Of a DNA stretch of 64,000 nt, positions 44,811 to 53,263 are shown piece by piece. This stretch comes from Salinibacter grassmerensis (lineage in GTDB: Bacteria > Bacteroidota > Rhodothermia > Rhodothermales > Salinibacteraceae), in NCBI RefSeq assembly GCF_947077765.1, contig NZ_CAMTTF010000009.1:47918-111917 (forward strand), written 5' to 3'. The position numbers and the translations under genes are program-made. Numbering within the stretch: the first letter of the stretch is position 1; every line of letters starts with the position of its first letter. The notes under the pieces were generated by a model. That model saw only the letters and a program-made list of their open reading frames with translations. It was not told where the DNA came from and ran no database searches.

Positions 44811-45818
44811 ATGTTTTTCAACCTCTCTCAGGACGTCGCCATCGACCTCGGGACGGCGAACACCCTCGTGTACATTCGTGGTGAGGGCATCGTCCTCAAC
44901 GAGCCGAGCATCGTCGTGGTCGATTCCGATACGAACGAGGTGCAGGAGATCGGCCACGAGGCCCTCCAGATGCACGAGCGTACCCATCAGGACATCGAGA
45001 CGATCTGGCCGCTGCGGGACGGCGTCATCGCCGACTTCAAGGTTGCCGAGGAGATGATCCAGGGCCTCCTCCGAAAGGTGAAGAACAACTGGCTCACCTC
45101 CATCCGGAGCATGGTCGTGTGCGTCCCCAGTGGCATCACGGAGGTTGAAAAGCGCGCCGTGCGGGACTCCGCCGAGCACGCCGGCGCCCGGAAGGTCAAC
45201 CTCGTGTCTGAACCGATGGCGGCGGCCGTTGGCATTGGGCTCGACATCCAGGAGGCCGTGGGCAACATGGTCGTGGACATCGGCGGCGGAACGACCGAGA
45301 TCGCGGTAATTGCCCTCTCCGGTATTGTGCTGGACGAATCGCTCCGGGTCGGAGGGGCCGAGCTCGACAAGGCGATCGTGCAGTACTTCAAGCGCAACCA
45401 CAACCTTCTCATCGGCTCCCGGACTGCCGAGCGCATCAAATGTGAGGTTGGCAGCGCGATCGAGCTCGATACAGAGCTGGACCTGTCCGTGAAGGGACGT
45501 GATCTCGTCAGCGGGATCCCCAAGGTGCGCACGATCTCTTCAGTCAATGTGCGCGAGGCCCTCCACGACAACCTCGAACAGATCAGCGCCGCGGTCCTTC
45601 GCACGCTCGAGCGCACCCCCCCAGAGCTCGGGGCGGACGTGCTGGAACGCGGCATCATGATGACCGGTGGCGGGGCCCTCCTCAAGGGCATCGACCAGAT
45701 GCTCCGCGACCGCGTAGAACTTCCCGTGTACGTCGCCGAGGACCCCTTGAAGGCCGTGGTGCGGGGCACCGGCGAGGTGCTGGAGAACCTCGAAAGCTAC
45801 GAGCGCGTCCTCACCTGA
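44811..45818 (+). CDS. mreB: rod shape-determining protein MreB
   Basis: 335 residues. MreB is the bacterial actin that guides lateral cell-wall synthesis. Phosphate-binding loops DLGTANTLVYIRGEG and VDIGGGTTEIAVI, the conserved SEPMAAAVG and GGGALLKGID all match. It is followed by mreC, but mreD and the usual pbp2/rodA genes are not downstream. It lies 160 bp after purH. Confidence 0.97.
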   Translation: MFFNLSQDVAIDLGTANTLVYIRGEGIVLNEPSIVVVDSDTNEVQEIGHEALQMHERTHQDIETIWPLRDGVIADFKVAEEMIQGLLRKVKNNWLTSIRSMVVCVPSGITEVEKRAVRDSAEHAGARKVNLVSEPMAAAVGIGLDIQEAVGNMVVDIGGGTTEIAVIALSGIVLDESLRVGGAELDKAIVQYFKRNHNLLIGSRTAERIKCEVGSAIELDTELDLSVKGRDLVSGIPKVRTISSVNVREALHDNLEQISAAVLRTLERTPPELGADVLERGIMMTGGGALLKGIDQMLRDRVELPVYVAEDPLKAVVRGTGEVLENLESYERVLT

Positions 45819-45873
45819 GACGGCGCGATGTGCTCTGTCGGCGCCCCTTTGGACCCGATGCTCCCTTCCCCCC

Positions 45874-46695
45874 ATGGCGTCTCAGAATCGCCCCGCCGAT
45901 TGGCTTCTTCTGGGCGCCGTTCTTCTGGTGGCGGCGACCCTCATGCTGACTCAGAACCAGCCCCTGGTGCGTTCCCTGCGGGCCCAGGCCATGGGGTGGA
46001 CCGCCCAGGTCGAGAGCACCTTCGCGTGGATGGGCCGTTATTTCCGCGTCCTCGAACGCAATGACGAGCTGCGGCGTGAAAACATTCAGCTCTCCAGCCA
46101 GGTCGCCCGCACCCGCGACGTCCGTCAGCGCAATGAAGAGTTGCGGCGCCTGCTAAACCTCACGGACACGACCGACGCCCGCCTTCGCCCGGCCCGCATC
46201 GTCACGAAGGACATTTTCCAGAAGGACAACTTCCTCGTCCTCAATGTCGGCACCGCCGACGGCGTGGCGGAAGGAATGCCGGTCGTTCACGAACAGGGCA
46301 TTGTCGGCACCGTCGTCCTGACCAACGAGCACTATGCCCGGGTCATGCCCATTCTCAACACGGACTTCCGGGTGCCGGGCACGGTCCTCCCGCTTCGAGC
46401 CGAAGGCATTGTCCGCTGGGATGGCGAGCGCCTCGACCGGCTTCAACTCGACCACGTCGTCAAAACCGAGCCCGTAGAGACGGGCCAGCGCGTGGTGACC
46501 AGTGGGCACAGCAGCATCTTCCCCCCGGGGCGCCGCATTGGGACCATCGACTCCGTCGCCGCCCCCGCTGGCCGAAGTGAGCTCGACATTTTCCTTCGTC
46601 CCGCCGTTCCTCTCTACAAGATCGGCCACGCGGTCGTTATTCTGCGGGAGCCTTCCCCTGCGCAACAGGCACTCGAAGACCCGCCCACGCGGTAG
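45874..46695 (+). CDS. mreC: rod shape-determining protein MreC
   Basis: 273 residues. One membrane segment (about 8-26) is followed by a coiled coil (about 60-90, RNDELRRENIQLSSQVAR) and the beta-rich periplasmic domain, with GIVGTVVLTNEHYARVMPI and GQRVVTSGHSSIFPPGRRIG as the family markers. MreC links MreB to penicillin-binding proteins. The start is 55 bp after mreB and has a CT-rich leader. Downstream comes hslV rather than mreD. Confidence 0.94.
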   Translation: MASQNRPADWLLLGAVLLVAATLMLTQNQPLVRSLRAQAMGWTAQVESTFAWMGRYFRVLERNDELRRENIQLSSQVARTRDVRQRNEELRRLLNLTDTTDARLRPARIVTKDIFQKDNFLVLNVGTADGVAEGMPVVHEQGIVGTVVLTNEHYARVMPILNTDFRVPGTVLPLRAEGIVRWDGERLDRLQLDHVVKTEPVETGQRVVTSGHSSIFPPGRRIGTIDSVAAPAGRSELDIFLRPAVPLYKIGHAVVILREPSPAQQALEDPPTR

Positions 46696-46918
46696 CGCCG
46701 TCCTCCACGACGCCGCCGCGTGTGAATGCGATGGGTCCTCGGACGCAGGCCCACCGACGCCACGGCTAAAGTTTGGCGAAAAACGCGGTGCATGAGGTTC
46801 TGGCCAGTCAGTCTCGAACCGCCCCTCGCGCGAGTCGTACATGTAGGGTACAACTTTACAGCCTGTGACTCCCTCGCAGGACACGTCCTTTCTTACTGCG
46901 ATGCCCCCTTGCTCGTAC

Positions 46919-47482
46919 ATGACCGCCGACACCGACTCCCCACACGCAACGACCGTCCTTGGCGTCCGCCACAACGGGCAGATTGCCCTCGGATCGGACG
47001 GCCAGGCCACCATGAATGAGACGGTCGTCAAGCACAAGGCCGAGAAGGTTCGATCGTTGTACGACGGAGAGATTCTGGCCGGGTTTGCCGGGTCCACCGC
47101 CGACGCCTTTACCCTGTTTGAGCGCTTCGAAGAGAAGCTTCAGGAATACGGTGGGAACGTTGCCCGGGCGGCCGTGGAGCTGGCGAAAGAGTGGCGCACC
47201 GATAAGTATCTTCGCCGCCTGGAGGCCCTACTGGCCGTGGCCTCGCCCGGGGAGCTACTCTTGATCAGCGGGGCGGGCGACGTCATCGAGCCCGACGACG
47301 ACATCATCGCGATTGGGTCTGGGGGCTCGTTCGCCCTTGCCGCGAGCCGCGCCCTTCTCCAAAACGCCCAGGGGCTCACCGCGCGCGACATCGTCGAGAA
47401 TGGCCTCTCAATCGCTGCGGATATTTGCATCTATACGAATCACAACCGCACCATCCGCGACATTGAGGCCGATTCGGACTAG
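46919..47482 (+). CDS. hslV: HslV (ClpQ) ATP-dependent protease proteolytic subunit
   Basis: 187 residues from the chosen ATG. HslV is the N-terminal-Thr peptidase of the HslVU complex, a dodecamer driven by the HslU ATPase. After a short propeptide (TADTDSPHA) the mature enzyme should start at Thr in [49 protein letters not shown] and the [19 protein letters not shown] block (here [15 protein letters not shown]) are canonical. Upstream GTG/ATG codons (46865, 46901) are alternatives. Unusually, hslU follows only after another gene (47585-48682). Confidence 0.95.
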   Translation: MTADTDSPHATTVLGVRHNGQIALGSDGQATMNETVVKHKAEKVRSLYDGEILAGFAGSTADAFTLFERFEEKLQEYGGNVARAAVELAKEWRTDKYLRRLEALLAVASPGELLLISGAGDVIEPDDDIIAIGSGGSFALAASRALLQNAQGLTARDIVENGLSIAADICIYTNHNRTIRDIEADSD

Positions 47483-47584
47483 CGGCAACCATCAACTGTT
47501 GTATTTTCTTGGGGGCTTTACTCGTGAATGACTGCCCCCGAGGCGCCCACATTATATTCTTTTAGATCAAGGACACACTTGTCT

Positions 47585-48682
47585 ATGTCCTACGATTCTC
47601 CGACCGACGGCGTCCCGCCCCGACAGGCCGCCATGTTTGTCGATTACGACAACCTCTACACCATCTTGAAGTCCCAGAGCGAGCGGGACCGGTCGACCAG
47701 CGCGTACGCGGAGGAAATCTTTGAAGAGGTCCGCCGCTACCTCGAAGAGGGGGACGATACGCCCACCATTTACGGCCGCGCCTACGGGACTTTCGACACG
47801 CTGCTCGACGAGAAAGACGCACAGGTTCCTTCTTCCCTGCACCGCGAAGGCATCAATCCGATCCACGTGCCCGCGGGCATGCAGGACAACACCTCTGAAG
47901 TCCGGCTCACGCTCGACGTCACCCAGGCCCTGACGCAGCGCTCGGACCTTCAAACGGTGGTCATCGTCACGGGAAATCGCCCCTACCTTCCCCTCGTCCG
48001 CTGGATTCGGGAGCAGGGCTGTCGCCCCCTGGTGGCCGCCGTCAACCCTCCGCAGACGGCAGACACGCCGTCGTTCGCCGAGGACAGCCGGTACCTCGAT
48101 GCCCGCAATCTCCTCAGTGAGGAGTCGCGGGAGGACCTGTTGGCGAACGCCCCCACCAGCGGGTCCGCTTACACCCGCGCCCAGACGCCCGACACCCCAC
48201 CCCCTCAGCAGTTCCAGTCGCTCGACAACCCCGCGGCACAGCGGGCCATCAAGATTACAGAGGAGCACTTTGGGCAGTACGACGAGGTGTACCTGACGCC
48301 CCTGCTCCGCAAGCTGTCCGACCTCATGGGGCCGGACGAGGACCCCAAATCGCTCGTGAGCGAACTGGAGGCCGCCGGGGCCGCGCGTCTGGAGAAGCGA
48401 AACGGCTACCCGTACAACTACACGGTCCTCATTGTCAACGACGAGCATCCCGACGTCCAAGACCTTGACGAGACGGCCGACCACTCCTCTTCGACCGCAT
48501 CGGAGTCCTCCGGCGACAGCGCCGAAAGCGGACCTTCCGGTTCGGGCCGCAACGACGACGGAGACGGCTCCGCCGACGCATACGACATGGACGAGGCCGT
48601 CCCGTCGCCAACCGCCCCAGCCTCTACCGTCGCGGGCGAAAACGGAGACGAAACGTCGTCCCGCACAGACGCTGAGGAGTGA
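47585..48682 (+). CDS. NYN (PIN-like) domain protein inserted between hslV and hslU
   Basis: About 365 residues. Residues about 15-155 form a NYN domain, a PIN-like nuclease fold: AAMFVDYDNLYTIL carries the first Asp ligands, and VVIVTGNRPYLPLVRWIREQG carries the later conserved strand and helix. A winged-helix-like segment (about 215-285, ITEEHFGQYDEVYLTPLLRKLSDLM) follows and could bind RNA, resembling OST-HTH domains only loosely. The last 70 residues are an acidic Ser/Asp/Glu tail. Related proteins are RNA-processing or toxin-like nucleases; substrate here is unknown. The gene is 103 bp after hslV and 55 bp before hslU. Confidence 0.75.
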   Translation: MSYDSPTDGVPPRQAAMFVDYDNLYTILKSQSERDRSTSAYAEEIFEEVRRYLEEGDDTPTIYGRAYGTFDTLLDEKDAQVPSSLHREGINPIHVPAGMQDNTSEVRLTLDVTQALTQRSDLQTVVIVTGNRPYLPLVRWIREQGCRPLVAAVNPPQTADTPSFAEDSRYLDARNLLSEESREDLLANAPTSGSAYTRAQTPDTPPPQQFQSLDNPAAQRAIKITEEHFGQYDEVYLTPLLRKLSDLMGPDEDPKSLVSELEAAGAARLEKRNGYPYNYTVLIVNDEHPDVQDLDETADHSSSTASESSGDSAESGPSGSGRNDDGDGSADAYDMDEAVPSPTAPASTVAGENGDETSSRTDAEE

Positions 48683-48737
48683 GACGACCGCCTTTCCCCC
48701 CTAGTATCCTTCCGATCACCGCTGAGTCCGATCCTGT

Positions 48738-50186
48738 ATGCCTGACGTCACCCAGCACGTTGAAGATCTCACCCCCCGCCAGATCGTCGACGAGCTCGAC
48801 AACTACATCATCGGGCAGGACGACGCCAAGAAGAACGTGGCGATTGCCCTCCGCAACCGCTGGCGCCGCCAAAACGCGCCGAAGGACATGCGGGACGAGA
48901 TCGTACCCAACAACATCATCATGATCGGCCCCACCGGCGTGGGCAAAACCGAAATCGCCCGCCGTCTGGCCCGCCTCGCCCGAGCCCCCTTTATCAAGGT
49001 TGAGGCCTCCAAGTTTACGGAGGTCGGCTACGTGGGGCGCGACGTGGACAGCATGATCCGCGACCTTACCGACATCGCGGTCAACATGGTGGAGAAGGAG
49101 CACAGGGAGGAGGTGCAGGACCGGGCGCGGGAGCTGGCCGAGGAGCGCATCCTAGACATTCTCATTCCCCCCGACGAGGATACGCAGTCTCAGGCCGGCG
49201 GCGACGGGGCCTCCGACGAGCCGGGCTTCACGGTGCGCGACACGGACGAGGACGAGTCGGAGGGCGAGCAGACGAGCCTCCGGGAGCGCACCCGCGAGAA
49301 ATTTCGGGACAAGCTGGAGCGGGGCGACCTCGACGACCGGGAGATTGAGATTGAGGTGACGTCCGACTCGCAGTCGATGATGCAGATGTTCGGCCCCATG
49401 GGCATGGAGGAGATGGGCGTCAACCTGGAGGAGCTCTTCGGCAGCCTCGGGGGCGGACAGAAGCGCAAGACGCGGCGCGTGACCGTAGAAGAGGCCCGCG
49501 AGATCCTCACGCAGGAGGAGGCGCAGAAGCTGATCGACATGGATCAGGTGAAGGAGGACGCCCTGGAACGGGTCCAGCAGGCCGGCATCGTGTTCGTCGA
49601 CGAGATTGACAAGGTGGCCTCCGGCACCCGAACCCGCGACGAGGGCGGCCAGGGCGCCGGCGTGTCACGCCAGGGCGTGCAGCGGGACCTCCTCCCGATC
49701 GTGGAGGGCTCCACCGTCACTACCAAGCACGGCATGGTGGAGACCGACCACATTCTCTTCGTCGCCAGTGGGGCCTTCCACGCCTCCAAGCCGAGCGATC
49801 TCATTCCCGAGCTGCAGGGCCGATTTCCCATTCGGGTGGAGCTCAACAACCTCGACGAGGACGACTTCTACGAGATCCTCACGAAGCCCAAGAATGCGCT
49901 CGTCAAGCAGTACCGCGCCCTCTTCCGCTCCGAAGACGTCACGATTGAGTTTGAGAAAGAAGGGGTCAGCGAGCTCGCGCGAATCGCCGCCGAGGTGAAC
50001 GCCGACGTAGAGAACATTGGTGCGCGGCGCCTCCACACGGTACTGACGACGCTTCTGGAGGACCTTCTCTTCGATGTCCCTGAGGAAATCCCGCCCGGCT
50101 CCAAGATCACCATCGACGCCGACATGGTGCGGGACCGCTTGAGCTCGATCGCGTCGAGCCGTGATCTCAGCCAGTACATTTTGTAA
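48738..50186 (+). CDS. hslU: HslU (ClpY) ATP-dependent protease ATPase subunit
   Basis: 482 residues. HslU is the AAA+ unfoldase of the HslVU protease. Walker A GPTGVGKT is at residues 64-71. [15 protein letters not shown] marks the GYVG pore loop, and [11 protein letters not shown] is Walker B. An extended I domain (about 115-245) is rich in Glu and Asp and contains a Met/Gly-rich stretch. The C-terminus ends in DLSQYIL, the tail that inserts into HslV. It is 10 to 40 residues longer than E. coli HslU because of the acidic insert. Confidence 0.97.
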   Translation: MPDVTQHVEDLTPRQIVDELDNYIIGQDDAKKNVAIALRNRWRRQNAPKDMRDEIVPNNIIMIGPTGVGKTEIARRLARLARAPFIKVEASKFTEVGYVGRDVDSMIRDLTDIAVNMVEKEHREEVQDRARELAEERILDILIPPDEDTQSQAGGDGASDEPGFTVRDTDEDESEGEQTSLRERTREKFRDKLERGDLDDREIEIEVTSDSQSMMQMFGPMGMEEMGVNLEELFGSLGGGQKRKTRRVTVEEAREILTQEEAQKLIDMDQVKEDALERVQQAGIVFVDEIDKVASGTRTRDEGGQGAGVSRQGVQRDLLPIVEGSTVTTKHGMVETDHILFVASGAFHASKPSDLIPELQGRFPIRVELNNLDEDDFYEILTKPKNALVKQYRALFRSEDVTIEFEKEGVSELARIAAEVNADVENIGARRLHTVLTTLLEDLLFDVPEEIPPGSKITIDADMVRDRLSSIASSRDLSQYIL

Positions 50187-50214
50187 TCTGCGGCCGTAGC
50201 TGGTTCGCCCCACC

Positions 50215-50574
50215 ATGTCGGAGGCCGATCATTCTGCAACCATTCTCCACCCTGCCAGCGGGGCCCTTATCTTGGGGCTCGACTGGCTCCTGTTTTCGGA
50301 GAATGCAGTTACACTCGGGCTCTCTACGTTCCTCGTCGCAGCCATCGGGTTCGTCGTCGCCGGTTTCAGCGTCGGCATTGTCCAGCGTCGCTACGGGACG
50401 GACGGGGTGGGAATCGCAGTTTTGAAGGGTCTCTTGGCCGGCATCACGGTGGGCATCCCCCTCCCCGTGGCCGGCACGGCAGTGGGCGGCGGCGTTGTCG
50501 CCCTCAGCGGACTCAACGCGGTCTGGCGCTCCTCATCCGAGAACCTCCCTTCGTCTCGCGGAGACGATACCTGA
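50215..50574 (+). CDS. small integral membrane protein of unknown function
   Basis: 119 residues with two to three hydrophobic segments (about 15-56 and 67-102). They are rich in Gly, Ala, Val and Ile, ending in a polar, acidic tail. No signal peptide cleavage is obvious. It is 28 bp downstream of hslU on the same strand, so coexpression is possible. No family was recognised; a topology with a cytoplasmic C-terminus is a guess. Confidence 0.7.
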   Translation: MSEADHSATILHPASGALILGLDWLLFSENAVTLGLSTFLVAAIGFVVAGFSVGIVQRRYGTDGVGIAVLKGLLAGITVGIPLPVAGTAVGGGVVALSGLNAVWRSSSENLPSSRGDDT

Positions 50575-50602
50575 CAGTTCCACGCCCCCCGGCCGCGTCG
50601 AC

Positions 50603-51454
50603 CTACCGGGATGACTGTGCTGGGGGCTCCGTGGTAACCTCTTCGATCAAAGCGCGGTATGCCGCTCGTACTTCCGAGTCTTCGTAGAGGTCGTTGTGCC
50701 CCCCGCCGTCTACGATAACGAGCCGACGGCTCTCGCTCGCTGCTTCGGTGTGTAGGCGCCGGGCCATAGCCGGGTTCGTGACCTGGTCCTCACTGCCCCC
50801 GACCACAAGCAGGGGCACGTCGAGGGACCGAACCCGCTCCAAGTTGTCATCCTGCTGCAGGGCTGGATCCACCTCGACGCCGAGGAACAGCCGGACGTAC
50901 CATGGAAAGAGGTAGCTCTTCCAGTCGTCGACATTGGTGGCGGGATTTTCGAGCACGACCCCACCCACCGTGCGCTCGGACGCGACGTGCGTGGCGAGGA
51001 AAGTGCCCAGCGAGTGCCCCCAGACCAGAAGTTGGTCCGGCGAGACCCCCGGACGCGCGACCAGGGAGTCGTAGACCGCGAGCGCATCGTTGCGGACGTT
51101 CATGGCACCAGGCGTGCCGTCGCTCCGCCCGTACCCACGGTAGTCCCAAAGAAATGCGTTCACCGGGGGGCGCGTCAGGGCGCGCAAATACCCCTGAGAC
51201 TGGACGAGATAAAACCCGTTGCCCCCAAAGAACAGGACGGTTGTCTCGGCATCGGCCTGTGTGAGGTGCCAGGCATTGACCGAGGCGCTATCCGAAACCG
51301 GAATGTCGCGGACCGAAAGGTCAACATCGTCAACAGAAAACGACTCGGGCGTCACCGACGGCTTCGGCTGGAAGACCGTCTCTTCGTCGATCGTGATCGC
51401 GGAGCATCCCGCAAGTACGACCGACAAAACCAGCAAAAATACTGTGGAGCGCAT
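50603..51454 (-). CDS. alpha/beta hydrolase lipoprotein
   Basis: 283 residues. A lipobox (LAGC, Cys17) marks a lipoprotein. The alpha/beta hydrolase fold shows the nucleophile elbow GHSLGT, an Asp in GGSEDQVTNPA and a His in GGGHNDLYED, giving a complete Ser-Asp-His triad. The nearest kind is the YqiA/FrsA- or BAAT-like serine hydrolases with an oxyanion loop (FGGNGFYL). The substrate is unknown. It converges with the small membrane protein gene (stops 28 bp apart). Confidence 0.85.
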   Translation of the reverse strand: MRSTVFLLVLSVVLAGCSAITIDEETVFQPKPSVTPESFSVDDVDLSVRDIPVSDSASVNAWHLTQADAETTVLFFGGNGFYLVQSQGYLRALTRPPVNAFLWDYRGYGRSDGTPGAMNVRNDALAVYDSLVARPGVSPDQLLVWGHSLGTFLATHVASERTVGGVVLENPATNVDDWKSYLFPWYVRLFLGVEVDPALQQDDNLERVRSLDVPLLVVGGSEDQVTNPAMARRLHTEAASESRRLVIVDGGGHNDLYEDSEVRAAYRALIEEVTTEPPAQSSR

Positions 51455-51555
51455 AGATTGGGAGACTCAATGCGGGAGCAAGAGCAGTGGTGCGCCGAAT
51501 GTCAAGCCTCCGGAGTGGGTCCCCTTCGATGCAACCCCGCCGTAACTCTTTCCGG

Positions 51556-52101
51556 CTACACCGGATCGTACCATGGATTCTCCGCCGGCGTCTCCGTCCC
51601 GGCGTGCACGTCGCCGTAGCATAGGTAGTTGTCCGCTCCTGCTTGGATATTCGCCACTTCCTCGTCCGTCAGCGACCGCACAACCTCGGCGGGCTGACCA
51701 AGGACAAGCGACCGGGGCGGGATCCGGGTCCCCTTCGTCACGAGCGCCTGGGCCCCCACGATGCTGTGACGACCGATCACGGCGTGGTCCAGAATCGTTG
51801 CCCCCATGCCGACCAGCACCTCGTCTTCGACGGTGCACCCGTGCACGATGGCCCCATGTCCGATTGTAACCCGCGCGCCGATGTCGGTCGGCGCCGTGCC
51901 GTGCGTGACGTGGACGACCGTGTGGTCCTGCACGTTGGTTTCGGGCCCCACGCGGATCCAGTTCACGTCCCCTCGCAGGGTGCAGTGATGCCAGATGCTC
52001 GCGTCACGCCCCAGGGTGACGTCCCCGATGAGGACCGCCGTGTCCGCGATGTAGTTCGTATCGTCGTGCGTGGGCTCGATGCCCAGGAAAGACTTGATCA
52101 T
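51556..52101 (-). CDS. gamma-class carbonic anhydrase family protein
   Basis: 181 residues, a left-handed beta-helix of hexapeptide repeats (I/V-G-x-x-x-x). Three His positions for the metal are visible: QDHTVVH and TIGHGAIVHG, spaced as in CamH/YrdA proteins. An acidic loop of the Methanosarcina CA is missing, as in most bacterial homologues, so carbonic anhydrase activity cannot be assumed; the family can bind other ligands. It lies 84 bp from the divergent AI-2E permease gene. Confidence 0.87.
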   Translation of the reverse strand: MIKSFLGIEPTHDDTNYIADTAVLIGDVTLGRDASIWHHCTLRGDVNWIRVGPETNVQDHTVVHVTHGTAPTDIGARVTIGHGAIVHGCTVEDEVLVGMGATILDHAVIGRHSIVGAQALVTKGTRIPPRSLVLGQPAEVVRSLTDEEVANIQAGADNYLCYGDVHAGTETPAENPWYDPV

Positions 52102-52185
52102 GGTCTGGCTGAGGAAGATGTTTTGGAAAGACTTCGAAGCCGCACTTCACTGTGGGTCCACTCCACCACGCTGCTCTCTTCGCCC

Positions 52186-53241
52186 ATGACTGCCCCCTCC
52201 GACTCGTACATCTCGCGTCGCCCGTACGTGACGACGGGACTGGCCGTTGCGGGAGTGCTCTTGCTTGTCGTCGCAACGCAGTTAGTCGAGGTTCTGTTTA
52301 CCGTTTTCGCCGGCATTCTACTGGCGGTGTTTCTCGCGGGGGTGACCCAGGAGCTGACCGAAGACACGATCCTCCCTCGCCCCCTTGCACTTGCCCTCAC
52401 ACTGGTCGGACTGGTGGGCATACTCATCGGCCTCTGGGCCCTGGCGGGCCCCGACATTTCCGAACAGGCCAGTGCCCTGGCGACCCTCTTGCCGGACGCC
52501 GCCGAGCGCCTCGCCGCCCGCGCCCGCGCTGCCGTTCAGCAGTACGGCTGGATGCAACGGTATGTGGATCCCAGCCAGCTTTTGCCTCCAGTCTCCAGCG
52601 TCCTGGGTCGCGTGACGAACGTATTTCGGGACACCCTCAACCTTCTCGTCAACGGCTTTATCATCCTTTTTATTGGCATCTACGGCGGGGCAGCCCCGCA
52701 GTCATACCTCAACGGCGTGGTTCAGATGGTTCCTCCATCCTCGCGCCCTCGGGCCCGAGAAGTTCTCTCCGCGCTTGGGCGGGCCCTGCGCTGGTGGCTC
52801 ACCGGCCGGCTGATTCTCATGCTGATCGTCGGGGTGCTGACGGCTGTCGGATTGCGGATGGTCGGCATCCCGTCCCCCATCGCCCTCGGGCTTCTTGCCG
52901 CCCTCTTTTCCTTCGTACCTTATTTAGGGCCCGTCCTGTCTGTACTGCCCGCCCTGCTCGTTGCCTCCCTGATCGGTCCCACGGAGGTGCTCTACGTCAT
53001 TCTGGTCTACGGGACGGTGCAGTTGCTGGAGAGCTATCTCATTTCTCCACTCGTGCAGCAGCAGGCCGTCCATATCCCACCCGCCACCGTCATCACGGCC
53101 CAGTTTATCGGGGGCGTGAGCGCCGGGGCCGGAGGGGTGCTTCTTGCCACCCCCTTCGCCATCGTTGTGATCGTACTCGTGCAGACGCTCTACGTGGAGG
53201 ACGTACTGGGCGACGAGGTCTCGCTTCTGGGCGAGCACTGA
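52186..53241 (+). CDS. AI-2E/PerM family permease
   Basis: 351 residues with about eight membrane segments and a soluble stretch between segments two and four (about 70-160). The C-terminal block VQLLESYLISPLVQQQAV with preceding PYLGPVLSVLPALLVASL is the family signature. Members export autoinducer-2 in some species or act as small-solute or Na+/H+ carriers in others, including halophilic relatives. Start ATG at 52186 has a CT-rich leader; the longer frame runs back over the divergent carbonic anhydrase gene and is not plausible. Confidence 0.88.
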   Translation: MTAPSDSYISRRPYVTTGLAVAGVLLLVVATQLVEVLFTVFAGILLAVFLAGVTQELTEDTILPRPLALALTLVGLVGILIGLWALAGPDISEQASALATLLPDAAERLAARARAAVQQYGWMQRYVDPSQLLPPVSSVLGRVTNVFRDTLNLLVNGFIILFIGIYGGAAPQSYLNGVVQMVPPSSRPRAREVLSALGRALRWWLTGRLILMLIVGVLTAVGLRMVGIPSPIALGLLAALFSFVPYLGPVLSVLPALLVASLIGPTEVLYVILVYGTVQLLESYLISPLVQQQAVHIPPATVITAQFIGGVSAGAGGVLLATPFAIVVIVLVQTLYVEDVLGDEVSLLGEH

Positions 53242-53263
53242 GCGGGATCGGCCCCCTGCTGCG

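Noticed and set aside
47511..47539. GGGGGC/GCCCCC hairpin between hslV and the NYN gene
   Set aside because: The 17-nt loop and the lack of a T-tract make a terminator unconvincing; it could still be a weak stem.
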